Part shown: one piece after another, positions 10,887-23,492 of the stretch
Layout: every line of letters begins with the position of its first letter
How positions within the stretch are numbered: the stretch's first letter is position 1
Assembly: GCA_024138025.1 (NCBI GenBank)
Contig: JAMXBD010000970.1
Location: 1 to 64,000, forward strand
Origin: Combretum micranthum
Taxonomy: Eukaryota > Streptophyta > Magnoliopsida > Myrtales > Combretaceae
DNA length: 64,000 bases
Direction: 5' to 3'
Program-made: the position numbers and the translations under genes
The notes under the pieces: generated by a model
What the model was told of the DNA's origin: nothing
Seen by the model: the letters and a program-made list of their open reading frames with translations, nothing else
Database searches by the model: none

Positions 10887-13800
10887 TGTCATGCCTCAAG
10901 GATATCCTAAACGTAGCAGTCCATTGTACACAATATTAAAGCCTAGAAATCACTACCTTAGTCATGTAAAATCTTGTATATTATGCACAAGACGTATATT
11001 ATAGTAAATAAAACACATCGAAGTAGCGCAATTTATGTTTAATAATTAAGTAGCAAGACAAGAGAAATACATATCCTTAAACATAAATAAAGTCAATTAC
11101 AATTCTTAGGGGCATACCCCTCTAATGTCTTCAAATGGAATGCTCTCAATCCTTCCATAAGGCTCAAAAGTCCACCAAGGATTTCCTTAAAGTCTTGTTC
11201 CTCAAATGGAGTCTCAAGTATACCTGTATCAGCAAATATATGTAAGGGTGTAAGGTTACAACATGCTTAGTGAGGTATTCCCTTTATCCATACAGTAAAT
11301 CCAAACAAGTTTATTAACTTTCACAGATGTGCTATACATGTTGTACAATAGACAGATGTTACAAACAAATATGTATATGAATTCGGAAACTATACATAGA
11401 ACGGATTTATGCCCTCCATATCAAGTTGGGGAATTGGATTTAAAGGTCTCCGTGATCTTCACTGCTAGTCCCCGACCACTCCGCTCATAGCGATTGATTG
11501 GTGTAGCTCATCCTTATGTTCTATCCTATGTACATCTTAGTTCCCTAGGAATGAGCTTGACCACCTAAGCCCTTTGATTCTTCGTATAGGAATAGCAATC
11601 TTCAACATATGGGTCAACGAATGCAATGCATGCCCATTTAATTTATATCAAAGGCAGATATAATTAAAGTATACTTAAAGGTGATCAAACAACTATCATA
11701 CACACATAAGTAATGTGTTATATTGATGATGTACTTAAACAACCATTTGTTGGTTTCGACATGCTTAGCATCCCTTTTCATACATTCATAAAAGCACATA
11801 AAGTGTACCCATAATCCCATACATATTCATTTTATCTTGCACTTGCAAATCTAGTGCAACTATCTATAAGCATAAGCAAGTAACAAAATCATGAGGGAAA
11901 ATTCACTTATCCATATCGCAATCCACTTAGTCAAAATAATCCATGAGAAAGGGGTTTTCGTAATCCTCATCATCTAGACAAAAGAAAAATCCAGGATAAG
12001 TATTTCTTGTACGTTCTACTTAAATTTCTAACTCATTTATTTTATTCACGTTATTTCTCTCCGTTATGGTAGTTTCAACTTAAAATGGCCATAACTTACT
12101 CATTTTAACTCAAAATTTTGTATACTGGTAGTCGTTTTCTACCCACCTCCAGGGATCTATCTATTTCTAAAGTATTTATTAACATTTAAGGTTTTTCAAG
12201 GGTCGAAATGGGCTGGTATAGATTGCGTCATGAACATTTAGCCTTTTTTTTCTTATTTTTTCAATGTTTTACTTTATTCAACACTCCTAGGCAAACATAA
12301 AAATATTTTAGTCTTTAGAAATCATATAATAGCAATTTATTTCATGTTAAATGCATGGTCCTAGTGATGTTACATAAAAAGAATTTTTGTAAACAATCTC
12401 TTATGGAAGGTGGTAAGTTAAGTTTATAGAAAATCTTCTTTTGGATTTTCAAATAAAAACACCAACCTTAGTTTGTTGTAAATGTAATACTTGGCAAGAA
12501 AAATTATGGTTTTATATTCATTTAATTCCATAAATACTTTATTCTTATAATAACCCTTTCTTAACCTTTATAGGATTGTTGGAATATTTACTTTAAGTGG
12601 ATTTAACTTCAAAATATCTTAAAACTTGTCTCATGAGAGAATTTAGAAAGTTAACTTGTTCTAAAATTTATCTCAACAAAAGATTATTATAAATAGATTT
12701 TTAGAAAAAATTACCTAACAAAGAATTTTCAACATTTGTATCTTAGGATAAATTCATTTGGCATTTCAAAAATTTAGTTAAGTGCCTATGTTTATTTTTT
12801 CAGTTCGAAAGATAATATTCCCTAAGTGCTTGAAAATAAAATTTTTTATAGTCGTTTTATAAAATAAGGATTTATTAATATCCACAGTTTTGAAATTTTT
12901 CTATGATAACATTACTTATGGTTGTGTATGTACATGAGTAAAATGTAGTAATATACAAAAGATGAAATTGTAGACCCAATCAAAATATAAAGTTCAAGGA
13001 TATGTAATCAAAATAAGCAAATATCAAAGATAAAGGTATGTGAGTCTTAGCTTGTCATTAAGACTCCCTAGGACTTGAATAAATTCCAATCACCATAAAA
13101 ATAAGAAAATCATAAAGAAAGAAAAACATTAAAGTATTAGATCTTTTTAAGGCATCTGGAGACTTAAAATGATTCCATTCTCATAAATAAAATCAAGATA
13201 AATAACAAGAAAACATGGAAGTATTAGATTTATGTCAAGACTCCCCGCGACTTAGAAATGGACAAGTCCATTTAGATAACAAAATAATTAAGAGCAAATA
13301 AAAATGGAAGTCTTAGAATTTGGACAAGACATTCTCAAGACTTCGATTATGGACAAGTCCCCATTTTACTTTTGATTGATTAAGAACAAGTTTGAGACTT
13401 AGATTAAGAACAATTCTTAAAACATATAATAAGAGCATGAAATAAATTTGAACATGAAATAAATGTTAAGTTAGTGAGCAATATACTCATGTTGATATAA
13501 ATATGTACATAATTATACTTACACATATAGATAGTTATATTATATGACAAGAATATGTCAATATAAACTCAAAATCAACAAGATCATAATGTAGATGTGA
13601 TATGAGTTTCATTTTGGCATTATCATCCTTAGTTTTTATGCATCTTAGGGAGATTTTATCCATGGATAATGCATAAAATAAAACCTATACTAATTATAGA
13701 TGTATGGGGAGTGTGTTTAACTTAAAAAGATGAATCAAAGAAACATGTTTGTGTTGAAAAAGAAAGGGAGTATCATGGAATTGGACTAGCAGCAAGGAAA

Positions 13801-15280
13801 AAAAGAAAGAGAAAAGAATGAAAGAAAAAAGAGAAATTTGATGAGAGTTGTAAAGTGTAAAATGAGAGAATGGAGGTACGTATTTATAGAGGAGATTTGG
13901 TAAATTTTTGTGTATAAAATAAATTGAAAAATAAAAGCAAAGTTGGCTGCATGGGAAGGGGTAGTAAGCGTGAATCATTGTGGAGGAAGGGAAGGAAGGA
14001 AAAAAAATCAAATGAAAAGTGACAAATTTGACTTGTAATGAGATAACTTGTAAATATAGTTAATAGGTTATTGTGTGCAAGAAATATGTATAAATTTTAA
14101 GGAAAAAATGGCAGCAAATAATGATGAAAAATTAAAGTAAACAGTATTGAATAGTAACAAGTAAAATATCATATAAGTTATGAGTAGAGATAAAAAAATA
14201 CACATATATGAGCTATATATCACTTTTTATAGCTTGAAAAAATTTATCTAATATGTTATGAATATCTAAATATTTTTCTAACATAAATTAATTGTTGGAA
14301 ACTTTTACCTTGTTTTGTGTATTGGTGGTTTATGGAAACTAATCCCATAAATGCCTAAAATGGCCGAATTTTGTAAAACCTAATCCTTTCAGGGTTTATA
14401 CTATTTTTACGAACTATAATTCATGGTTTTCCTATTTTTATTGTTTTAGAGTTTCAAGTGCGCTCTTCCGAATCTAATCCTCTAGAACTTATTATTAACC
14501 TAAGCTAGCTTTTAAGGTTTTAGTTTGAAGTCCGCCTTTATGATTTACTCGTAAGATTATAAAATTTAGGAGTCTACACTTATAGTATATATTTGGTTTA
14601 TAATTTGAATATACTCTATTTTTGTAGTTTATATATATTTTAGGATTATCGGATTGTCTAATCGAGTCTAGGTCTTCTGGTATCAAATGTTGACTCGGTT
14701 TGACTTTTGGTATTAGTCATTTTGACTCTAGTTTCACTTATAAAGTTACCGAAGAATGTAGGGGTTTACTATTATATCATTGATAGTTATTTGGTAATGA
14801 TTATTTAGTAATGTTATCTAGATTGCATGCCAATGACCACATATGAAAACAGCTTTGACTTAATTAATGAAATTTTGGCTTGACAAATTATTACTATATT
14901 ATAGAATATTATTTCATATTATTTTGTTATTAAACATTATTGGATATACTACCTCGATTTACATATTAGAGATCAGATAGACAAATTGTTTAGCCTAGAG
15001 ATTCCGAGTCGAGCGACCATTAGATTTTCAGTTTGTTTTTTAAGGTACCCCCTTTTTTTAGGGTTCAGTATTTAGGGTTTTCCTTTCCCATCACACTTAT
15101 TGGACCTTTAGCGTTATCTAACTTATTTGATATTATCTAAGGTTTTAGAACTTTTGATTAGTTAGAATCAATTCTAGGGTTTCTAGAGTTCGGTTTTAAC
15201 TTGGCTCGATTTTAAGGTCTTGTTTCGATATTAACTCTAAGGCTCTCACCTAAGAGTATCGAAAAATCTATGAGCTTACA
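10887..15280 (-). mobile_element. Solo LTR, TGTAAACCC family, long class (4394 bp)
   Basis: The plus strand reads TGTCATGCCTCAAGG at 10887. The conserved terminal block (GGATATCCTAAACGTAGCAG on the plus strand) follows the start. The other end is placed at 15280 (...GAGCTTACA) because CACAC (10882-10886) and CATAC (15281-15285) then flank it with a 4/5 match, and because the length agrees with the 4431-bp copy at 23493. Nearer look-alike ends exist at 14578 and about 14768, so this boundary is less certain. A minus-strand TATA box lies at 13881-13889 (CTATAAATA), and a 67-nt block bounded by CTAG and GTGAAT at 11907-11973. The splice-donor-like site seen in sister copies is mutated here. A palindrome AGGGGCATACCCCT is at 11108-11121. 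No genes are present. Confidence 0.7.
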
Positions 15281-15285
15281 CATAC

Positions 15286-16468
15286 AATAATTTTCTAGCC
15301 TACACGCCATTAATGTACAATCGTAGTATACCCATGTTATCAAGGATCAAATATCAACACTATTAACTACTTTAGGGACTTACGTCACTTGTTTTTCACC
15401 ACCTCTTTTCGCCCCAACTATAACTCCTATTAAAAGCCTCTAAATCCTTCAATAGGTTGAAATAGCTATTCAAAACATATACTCGCATATCCAAGTCACT
15501 TTTAACACTTAAAAAATCATAAAACTCTCAAAAACACCCTTTAAATTTAAAGCCTTACCTTAGCACGAATTTGAAGGAGCTTGAGAGTCTTCCTCCTCTT
15601 CTAATACTTTTCCAATCTCCACAATTCTATGTGTGAAACAAATATTAGAACCTAATTATTGCTAATCTCTCATTAATCTAGCTTAATTAGCATTAAAAGG
15701 TTCATTAGGGTTTAAGGTTTATGGTTTTAGAGGTTCTTACCTTAAGCTTTGGAGAGAGTTCTAGAGGAAGAAAGAAAAGTACAAAAATAAATAAATAATA
15801 TATATATATATGGGGGAGAAAAAGGCTGGTGGTTAGGGTTTTAGAAGGGTAGTGTGATGCCTTTGATCACATATGTCACATGGCACAATCCTAGATGTCC
15901 AATTCTTATATGTGTAAGGATTTTTATTAGTTTTCACTAGTAGATGGTTTTTAATTAATTTTATGGGATAAAAATTATTTAAATAGTTCAAATAAGTCTA
16001 AAATATTTATCTTATCTAAATTTTGAATTTGAATCCATGTAAGTTCTTGGTTTGGAATGAAATTGCAATTTTGTAAAGATAGTGCCCCAAATTGCATTGT
16101 TTTTCTTTTCCTTGTATAATTTCCATCCAAATACATTTATAAACTTGAATTTACTTTATTTTGATATTTTTAATTTCCAAATATTTAGGCTCTCAATTTG
16201 GGGTAAATTTGGAATTTTTAAGAATTTTGACTGTTTAAGATTCTATATGACATCAATTTGCTTTAAATGACTTCAAAAGATTTTTAATTCTTGTGATTAG
16301 TGTCTAGATCATTTCAAATTTTAGTCTTTTTTTTTTTAAAGAGGAACCAAAAAGAAGGAGAATTTTTATTTTATGTTATGTTATTTGAATTTCCATATAG
16401 ATGAAGAATTTGATTTAGAGGAATTGACCAAGAACTCAAGTTTCAAGGCAGATGCACAAAATAAATGG
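15286..16468. other. Gene-free stretch
   Basis: No coding frame is supported. There are purine-rich and pyrimidine-rich tracts, and (TA)n at about 15795-15810. The area about 15550-15780 has a leader-like look (short ORF-free, GAAGAAGG-rich on one strand), but I cannot assign it. Confidence 0.45.
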
Positions 16469-16828
16469 TAAATTATACTAGAAGGTATCAATTTTTAGAA
16501 GTAAGTTTATTTAAAGTATCAATGTTTTAAGTAGTTAAAATAAGGAATCAACATTTCTAAAAGTAAATCGAATGAGATATCAACTTTCGCAAAGTTTATA
16601 TGAGGTATCATTGTTTGAATTAATTTTCAAGTTATTTTCCTCAAGGGTTAATTATGGATACCTTGTTTGACTTACTTTGTAAAACATTAACTCTTTTTTT
16701 TAATCACTTGAAACATTGATATTTAAATGAATTTATCCCAAATGTTGATTTCTCTTTTTTAACCATTCAAAACATTGATACTTCAAATAGATTTACTCTC
16801 AAATATTGATATCTTTCAATGTAATTTA
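16469..16828. mobile_element. Foldback/MITE-like element with long inverted arms
   Basis: The left arm begins TAAATTATACTAGAAGGTAT and the right arm, read backwards, begins TAAATTACATTGAAAGATAT. The two arms stay alignable for over 100 bp each (shared GTATCAATGTTTT..AGT.GTTAAAA). TA flanks both ends, compatible with a TA target duplication. Each arm is itself built of repeating AGTATCAA..TTT modules. It is the same family as the element at 18414-18742 by its first 12 bases and layout. There is no coding sequence. Confidence 0.7.
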
Positions 16829-18130
16829 TCTAATACATAAATAATTAAGTATGAGTCTTCTATGACCAATAATGTGTGATATGATGGGCCTAGTAAAATC
16901 TTTTATGAATGATAAAAATAATCGAATTGAAGCTTAGAGGCTAATGTTATGAATGCACTAGGGAATTGAGATGATGGTATTGATAGGGGTGCTCATGGTT
17001 ATGTTTGGTTTGATTTAGGAGTAGAACCAAACTGAATCGCATTTAAAATTTTCGTTCAAACCCTTAATGAACTGAATGGCTTAGTTTAAGGTTTCGAGCT
17101 GAACCACTTCAAATGCAGTTTGGTTTGGCTTGGTTCAGTTTGAAGAGCCTTTAAAAGTATTTAGTTTTAATTAATAATATTAATAGTCATTTGAATGCTC
17201 AAGAAAAAAAGGTTTAAATTGAGGCATATCGTGCAAGAATTAGAGTCACTTGTTATTATATCAAGTTATGTGTTTAATAATTTCATATATACATTATCTC
17301 GTCCTAAAAATATTTCTTAATGCAAATTTAAAGTAACATATATTCTTATTAAATTTATAACACTAACTAAGAAAATTATTCTTTTGCATTAATTCCATGT
17401 TATTTGTAATATTCTTCCCTTATAACATACGTAAATTTTTTGTATTAATTAGTTTAAAGTTTCAAATTATCTTCAAATAAATTTACAAGTTCAAATTTTA
17501 TCCAATTCCCTTTCAAAGATGCATTTAAACATAAGAATGGACTATAATTCAAAATTGCGATTCTATCTTAAGTTTATTTTAACATACTACATACGTACAT
17601 GATATTAGAGTGAAATGTCATATGTGACCCTAATATCTAATATTTAAGATTTATAAATAGATAAAATAACTCCTTTTTTTTATTCCTTTTAATATGAAGC
17701 AATTCAGCTCGAGTTCAAATGGTTTGATTTAGTTCAACCCCTAAAATTGAACAGTAACTGTTTATAGTCTTCTTAAACTAAACTGAAATATAAAAGAACC
17801 GCATTTTGCAGTTCAGTTCTTTAATAAACAGCCTTAGTATTGCAATAAAACATGCCATTTTAAGGAGTGCTGGATAATTCAGTTTTTGAAGGAGTGGATG
17901 ATGGCAAGTAATCAAACAATTGCGTATTTAAGAGCTTATTAAAGTGAAGATTTCTTAATTTAAAGGAAAAAAGAGATGTAAATGATAATTTTGAGTGGGA
18001 AGATTAGGTCCAAATATTCTTTTGTTGTTACAATTATGATGAAGAGATGAAAGGCTTTGGAGTTTAGTGGTTATGCAAGTTAATGGTGAAAAGCATATTA
18101 TCTAATAAGAGGAAGATTGAGAGAAGTACC
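16829..18130. other. Gene-free stretch with degenerate inverted repeats
   Basis: Parts at 16986-17150 and 17700-17830 contain GGTTTGATTT, GAACCAAACTGAA and AACTGAAC motifs in opposite orientations, as in plant non-autonomous hAT-like elements that start GGGGTG. A clean terminal pair or target duplication was not found. No gene is visible. Confidence 0.4.
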
Positions 18131-18139
18131 ATGGCAACT

Positions 18140-19160
18140 TAGTGAGAGATGAAACAATTGCTGCACAAGAGGCTTGTTCTAGATTATCAACAATAAGAGT
18201 CTTTTATGAAATTACACTTTCTTGAGTAAGGCAATATGAGTGTTGAATATTATGTTAAAGAATTTGAAACTTTGATGTTTCAAAGTGAGTTTATTGAACT
18301 CCTAAAGCAAACTATAGTGAGATTCATGACTAGATTGAAATATGAGATCACTAGTGCTGTAGAGCTTTAGCAATTTGATACATTGAAAGAGGTGATCCAA
18401 CTAGTTATTAGAATAAATTACAATAGAAGATCACAACGTTTAAAGATAAGTTCATTTGAGGTTGCAACATTTCGAGTGGTTAAAAAATATCACAAAGTTT
18501 TGGGAAATGAGTCAATTAAGGTCACCATTGATACATATCAACACGAGAAATATTTAAAATTAAAATTTAGAAGATCCGACATGTTATTACATGTGTTAAT
18601 GGTGACCTCAATTGACCCACTTCTCTAAACATGTAACCTCTTTTTAGCTACTCAAAACGTTGTGACCTCTTCTTAACGACACGAAACGTTATGACCTCAA
18701 ATAAACTTATCCCCAAATGTTATGACATTTTAGTGTAATTTATCTCTAGCAATTAAGGTTAAACGATGAAGAATAAGAAGACCTTACAAGCCTCTGGTAG
18801 CATCTAAATCTAACACTTATGTTCAATTGGTTGATTCTACTAATATTGAGGAAGATAGATATGTTATTGATAAAGTAATTAAGATGAGAAAGGAAATAAG
18901 TTTTTTATTTCCTTGGAAGGTTTAAAATTCATAGAGTTCTTTTAAGAAGCCAATAGGAAGTAAATTTTTTAAATGCTTAAGATATGGACACTCATTACTT
19001 GGTATCCAATTTGTAAGGCAATTGTTGTTAATGATAAAGAAAAGGTTGCGGTTGATCAAGGTGATGTAGATAAAAATGTAAAGGTGATAGTACTAATGGT
19101 GACCATTTGGAGGCATGTCCTCATACATCGGAGCATCCACTATTGCCTCTATTAAGGGTG
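18140..19160 (+). pseudogene. Ty3/gypsy gag pseudogene (capsid part and zinc knuckle)
   Basis: At 18148-18440 one plus frame reads like the retrotransposon gag domain: MKQLLHKR, then MSVEYYVKEFETLMFQSEF, then KQTIVRFMTRLKYEI and LKEVIQLVIRI, with stop codons between the pieces. In the intact family this domain assembles the virus-like particle. After the foldback insertion at 18414-18742 the frame resumes, and at about 18949-19010 FFKCLRYGHSLLGIQF matches a CCHC knuckle in which only the second Cys and the His survive. An acidic linker frame follows. Stops, a shifted frame and the insertion make it non-functional. With the protease at 20290 it forms one broken plus-strand element. The lineage within gypsy cannot be set. 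Confidence 0.7.
18414..18742. mobile_element. 329-bp foldback/MITE inserted in gag pseudogene
   Basis: The left end TAAATTACAATAGAAGATCA and the right end read backwards, TAAATTACACTAAAATGTCA, are the starts of arms that align for about 100 bp (both contain GATAAGTT.ATTTGAGGT). TA lies at both edges. Gag-like frame is present on both sides of it, so it went into an existing retroelement copy. The related element is at 16469-16828. Confidence 0.75.
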
Positions 19161-19179
19161 ATGATTCTACTGGTAGAGT

Positions 19180-20260
19180 CTTGCCCCTATAAACACAAAA
19201 AAATGGTCAGTGATGTGCTGAGGGGTTACCCGGCATGGCTACTCCAATGCTTAAGTTAGTCTATAGGTTCCTCAAAGAGTCTTTCAAAGAGTATTGATCA
19301 ATAAAAACTATCCTCCCTTCCCTTAAGAAGAGAAAGGGCTATTTATAGTTCATTGGGTATACCAGAATAGGGACCATTGGATCTTTTTTGTTAAGGTGAA
19401 CATTTGTCTGGTAACTTACCTGGTACCCGAGGTGAAGGATATGTCCAGTGCTTGAGTTATGCCTTTTCATTTATGCCTTTTCACTCAACACAATCACTTA
19501 TAGGGCTCTACTCATACACATACAACTTTTACACTAAAATACACTCAACAACAATTTGAATAGTGCCTTATAAAGATTTGCTAATTAAACTCACAATGAC
19601 ACTACTCATTCTCTCTCTCTTAAGGAAATATCAAATAATATACAAGAAACATAATTAAGAGAGTGGGATAAGAAGATAGAATGCTACATTTTAAGCTTAA
19701 CCAACTCTACAAAATTTACTCTCTAACCTTTATTTATAGGGCCTTTAAGAAATTTGGTCATTGCCCATTTTCTCTAAAATATTCCCTTGCATTAAATGAT
19801 CTAATGACTAGTTTTCTATCGCTTATTGGTTGGATTCTATCTACTACCATCTAGATGCCATTTGGAAAACTAATGTCGTCTTCACTTATTTCCTTGTTAT
19901 CTGCACCTTGTTTGTACAAACCACTTCTTCCAGTAGAACGCTATAGCCTACGTCAGAACCTTAAGCACTTTGCACATTGCTAAAAGAATTGGTATTAGCC
20001 CTAACATCTATATGTCGATCCTAGCATCTAGAAGCTAATTGTAGTTACATGATCAGGTCTTATGGTCATGCTAGCATCCGATCGCTACACCTAGCATCCA
20101 AACGTTAACTGTATATGGAACAATGTCCTATAAAAAACTTTAACACACATATTGCACATATACGCTTGTCATATTACAAACAATTTTTGTTAACTAAGTG
20201 TAACTTAACTATATCATTTGAGTAATTGTGCAATGTATTTTTTCATTAAAATCCAATTTG
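19180..20260 (-). mobile_element. LTR-like insertion(s) with two TATA boxes
   Basis: This segment separates the zinc knuckle and the protease of the plus-strand gypsy pseudogene. On the minus strand it has CCTATAAATA at 19731-19740 and CTATAAATAG at 19339-19348. The part 19500-20250 is homologous, in inverted orientation, to 48180-48690 on the plus strand: shared CAATTACTCA, GTTAAGTTAyACTTA, a CAAATTT...CTATAAATA promoter and repeated GCATCTAGATGC-like motifs. The 19190-19460 part may be a different nested fragment. Exact ends were not resolved. Confidence 0.5.
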
Positions 20261-20289
20261 AGCCATTTGGTTCAACGTTTTAGTGTTAC

Positions 20290-20545
20290 TCCATCAATTT
20301 AAGATGAGCATCGTGAGAATAAATTTTTATCAAGAGTAAAGTAGGAGATGCTTTATATTTGGCTATCATTGATAGTATCATTTGTGCAAATGTAGTTGCT
20401 TTGACAATGGTTAAGAAGCTTAAACTAGCAACTATAGTGCATCTAAATCCATTGAAGTTGTAGTGGTTTAATGATAAAGGAGGTATCAAAGTGGAGAAGT
20501 AGGTCGAAGTGCTAATTTCAATCCTGGTATGTATGTGGATGAGAT
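20290..20545 (+). pseudogene. Ty3/gypsy aspartic-protease pseudogene
   Basis: The plus frame from about 20307 reads HRENKFLSRVK, then, after a stop, LYLAIIDSIICANVVALTMV, then KKLKLATIVHLNPLKL, a stop, and WFNDKGGIKVEK. This matches the retropepsin region of plant gypsy elements, where the catalytic motif is DxGxxxN followed by VV..LV.KLGL. Here the motif is DSIICANVV, so the catalytic-loop glycine is lost although the Asp remains. Several stops and a frame change into GMYVDEIP follow. It continues the gag pseudogene at 18140-19160. Reverse transcriptase was not found downstream before 21763. Confidence 0.65.
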
Positions 20546-21763
20546 TCCTGGTGGTAGTACTAATGAATGCATCGCATATACCGTTAGATAGGTGATAAAT
20601 GTGTAAAACTACAAATTTATCCTACATTTCATCTCACTTTTGTATCCAATAATAATGTTTTTATTGATATATTAATATGGAAAAATGATAAAATGCATGA
20701 AGGGATCAGTTGTGCTAAAAAACTAAGAAAAAGGATCTAAAATAGTGTGTAAATGGTTGATATGTTTAGACAATCCAATTAAAATACATGACAGAGCGAT
20801 TCTCTTAATTCATTATTTTTAGTCTTGATGAAAAGATAGGAAAATACTGATCATTCTTACCAATGGGTTAATGCTTAATCATAATTGAGCAAATTAATGC
20901 AATAGCCATTAGTTCTTAACAGCACCCAAATCATGTACTGCAGCATGCATTTAAGCTTCAGCAAGCAACTGAACTAACCTATGACACGCATAGGAAGCAG
21001 TTGAGACTTCAACCAATTCGAGCTCCAAAATGACCGCTGCCATATATTAACTTGAATTGCGAAGAAGCACCAATCGATGAGCAAGCTGCAATTTTCTAAG
21101 CAAGCACCAACCGAGACTTCACCAATCACCTGGCAGCAGCAGTAGCCACCAAACTTGAATGAAAGCAGCAGCCCAAACATCAATGGAATGAGCTATCTCG
21201 TGTGTGAACCGAGTACATGCATCATCATGCAGATAGAACCAAGAAAAGTTCATAACTAAACCAATGGCTAAAGTGTCGACCTTGAAAACAGATCCGAACA
21301 TCATCAACGCCTTCATCATGTTGACTTGTACATCACACTAATTTGGCGCATAGTAACCACCCACATGACACCAACCAACAACCCCAGCACACCATGCCGA
21401 CCTGGTGTTATTCAAGCAACACGCCAATACTGAACTGCCTAAGTTAAGCAACTACACAACTAGCACAAATAGGAGTTCGCAGACATGAAAAATCAAATAA
21501 GGAAACTCCACCAACCAACACAGAACCAAGCTGTTATACATACCATAACCAAGCGAAGTTATTGTCCTTGATTCGAGCTAAACATAATAGCAATAACTTG
21601 TTGTAGAAATCGCAATTTTTTTGAGCTCTTACAACCAACCAAAACTAAATAGAGCTCCCAAGCACTACAACAAAACTAATGTTGCTCACTCCATCGGACA
21701 GAATTAAGCATCGATCAAGCATAACAGTAGCTAAGCCTTCGAATAACATCAGAGAAATTAGAG
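20546..21763. other. Gene-free stretch left of the Athila-like element
   Basis: No supported gene is seen. From about 20880 base composition becomes richer in C and A, with many short AGCA/CAAC repeats. The matching style to the right of the element (39922-40460) suggests that the Athila-like element split an older repeat, but I could not align the two halves. Confidence 0.4.
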
Positions 21764-23175
21764 TGATGTGGAATATTAATCGTAAATCAATCAAATTTAA
21801 ACCTTATATTTTCCATCCTATTCAAGGGTATCCATCAATTATAATATAACAAAACGTAAGCATCGTTCCACCAGGACCTACAATTACTAGTAGTACCCTA
21901 ATTCCACTATCCAGCTAAAACAATTCGAGTCATATTAATACATCTAAGAAACTAATTAATTAATTAACTAATTCTAGCAAAATGATTGTCACACTTTCAA
22001 AAGTATCAATCACAAAACTAACCTAATCTTGAATCACTACAAACCCTATTTTTCAATCTTTATAAGATATTCATTAATGGATATTTAGATTCTTGAACTA
22101 TAAGAACCCTATATTTAATTAACATCTCTTTCAAGAATATTAATTTCTAACCCTACATGACTAATGGAAATGTCTTTCATCGTTAATTACATATAAGATT
22201 GCATTATAATTCAAGATTCCTAACCAAAATTTAATCTTTATGTAGAAAGTTCATGTGATTATGTCTAGAGTCACATTTAAACTTATCTATTCATGATAGA
22301 TCTATCTCATCAATCAATCTTGTGACCTAATTAACAAGAATCATACATGGATCTAATACTACCACATATTAAATGAACGAAACAATGAATACACATGAAC
22401 ATATTCAAGAATACATAAACTTCCATTAATAAACAAATGAGTCTCTACAGTAGGGTTAGAATCCTCAAGACCTAGAGTATAATGATCTATTTTTCCATAG
22501 AGATGATTACAATAATAAAAAACACGAAAAATAAAAATGAGTCATGATTACAACCCTTTAAAATGAAGTTTTGTGATCTTCAAGGGACTCTTGCATTTCT
22601 CCACTCTAAAATGCTTATTTTTCTCTCTAAGGTTCGTAGGAATAAAGATCACATCCCTAAATGATGAGTCAAGGTGGCTATTTATAGAAAAAAGACAAAA
22701 TGACTTCCACATAACCATCCTATATGGCCGTGTTCAAGCCTGTACAGGATAAAAATTGGCGGAACAATAAAATATTGATTCTGCACAACCTTAAGCATGG
22801 CCCTTACTGGGTATTCTTGTACAATAAACTGACGCTTTTGATCACTTTCCAAGTTCTACATACACATGTTACATGGTTTATATAGCTCCTTGTGTGCTTT
22901 CAAATCACTTGCTAGTCATGTTTCACCTTCTACACTAAGATTTTGCACAGCCTGTGTAGAAAGGTCATGTATGTTGTAAATCTTCACTTTGTCTATTTCT
23001 TCATTAGAATCCCCCTTAACTCATCTAAATGTCTTCATTAAACTCAATATCCTTCTTTATTCTTGAATTTGACATTTTGACCAAATAAGTATCATTTTCT
23101 TTAATAATTCATATAAAATTTAGTTGATATAATATCAAATAAATATGAATAATAAATGTCTTTTGACACTTATCG
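21764..23175 (-). repeat. 3' LTR of the Athila-like element
   Basis: The LTR aligns along its whole length with 38497-39920: shared TGTGGAATATTAAT, CACCAGGACCTACAATTACT, ACTAATTAATTAA and CTTTTGACACTT at the far end. On the minus strand it ends ...CCACATCA, and its start is CGATAAGTGTC, where relatives have TGATAAG. The two LTRs are visibly diverged by substitutions and small indels, so the insertion is old. Confidence 0.85.
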
Positions 23176-23190
23176 AACTTCTCCACACTT
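23176..23190 (-). promoter_or_regulatory. Polypurine tract of the Athila-like element
   Basis: Minus-strand AAGTGTGGAGAAG lies immediately before the 3' LTR start, in the position of the plus-strand primer site. Athila-type elements have a GTGTGGGGGA-like tract here; this one has decayed. Confidence 0.6.
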
Positions 23191-23492
23191 AACCATTTGC
23201 TTCTTCTCAAGCAAATAATTAAGAACAATGAAATCCATCCTTAGTTACACTCAAAAGTTCAATGAAATTCAAATCACATAATAGCATTGAACCTTTCAAT
23301 TATGAATATAGCAACTTCAAACCGTAGTGCCTTCTACGCAAACCTAATATACATGTACTTAACATGCCAAAATCGAAATTCTAAAAATAATCTAGGTAAG
23401 AAAAACTTTACCTCACGATTTAATAATAGCTTCCAAAGTTACAAGTAAATACAAAATGAAACAAAGTAAAAGAGACTCGGTTACACTTCAAC

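Noticed and set aside
14571..14770. Alternative right ends (14578 or about 14768) for the LTR starting at 10887
   Set aside because: Neither gives matching 5-bp flanks; the end at 15280 gives CACAC/CATAC and the expected long-class length.
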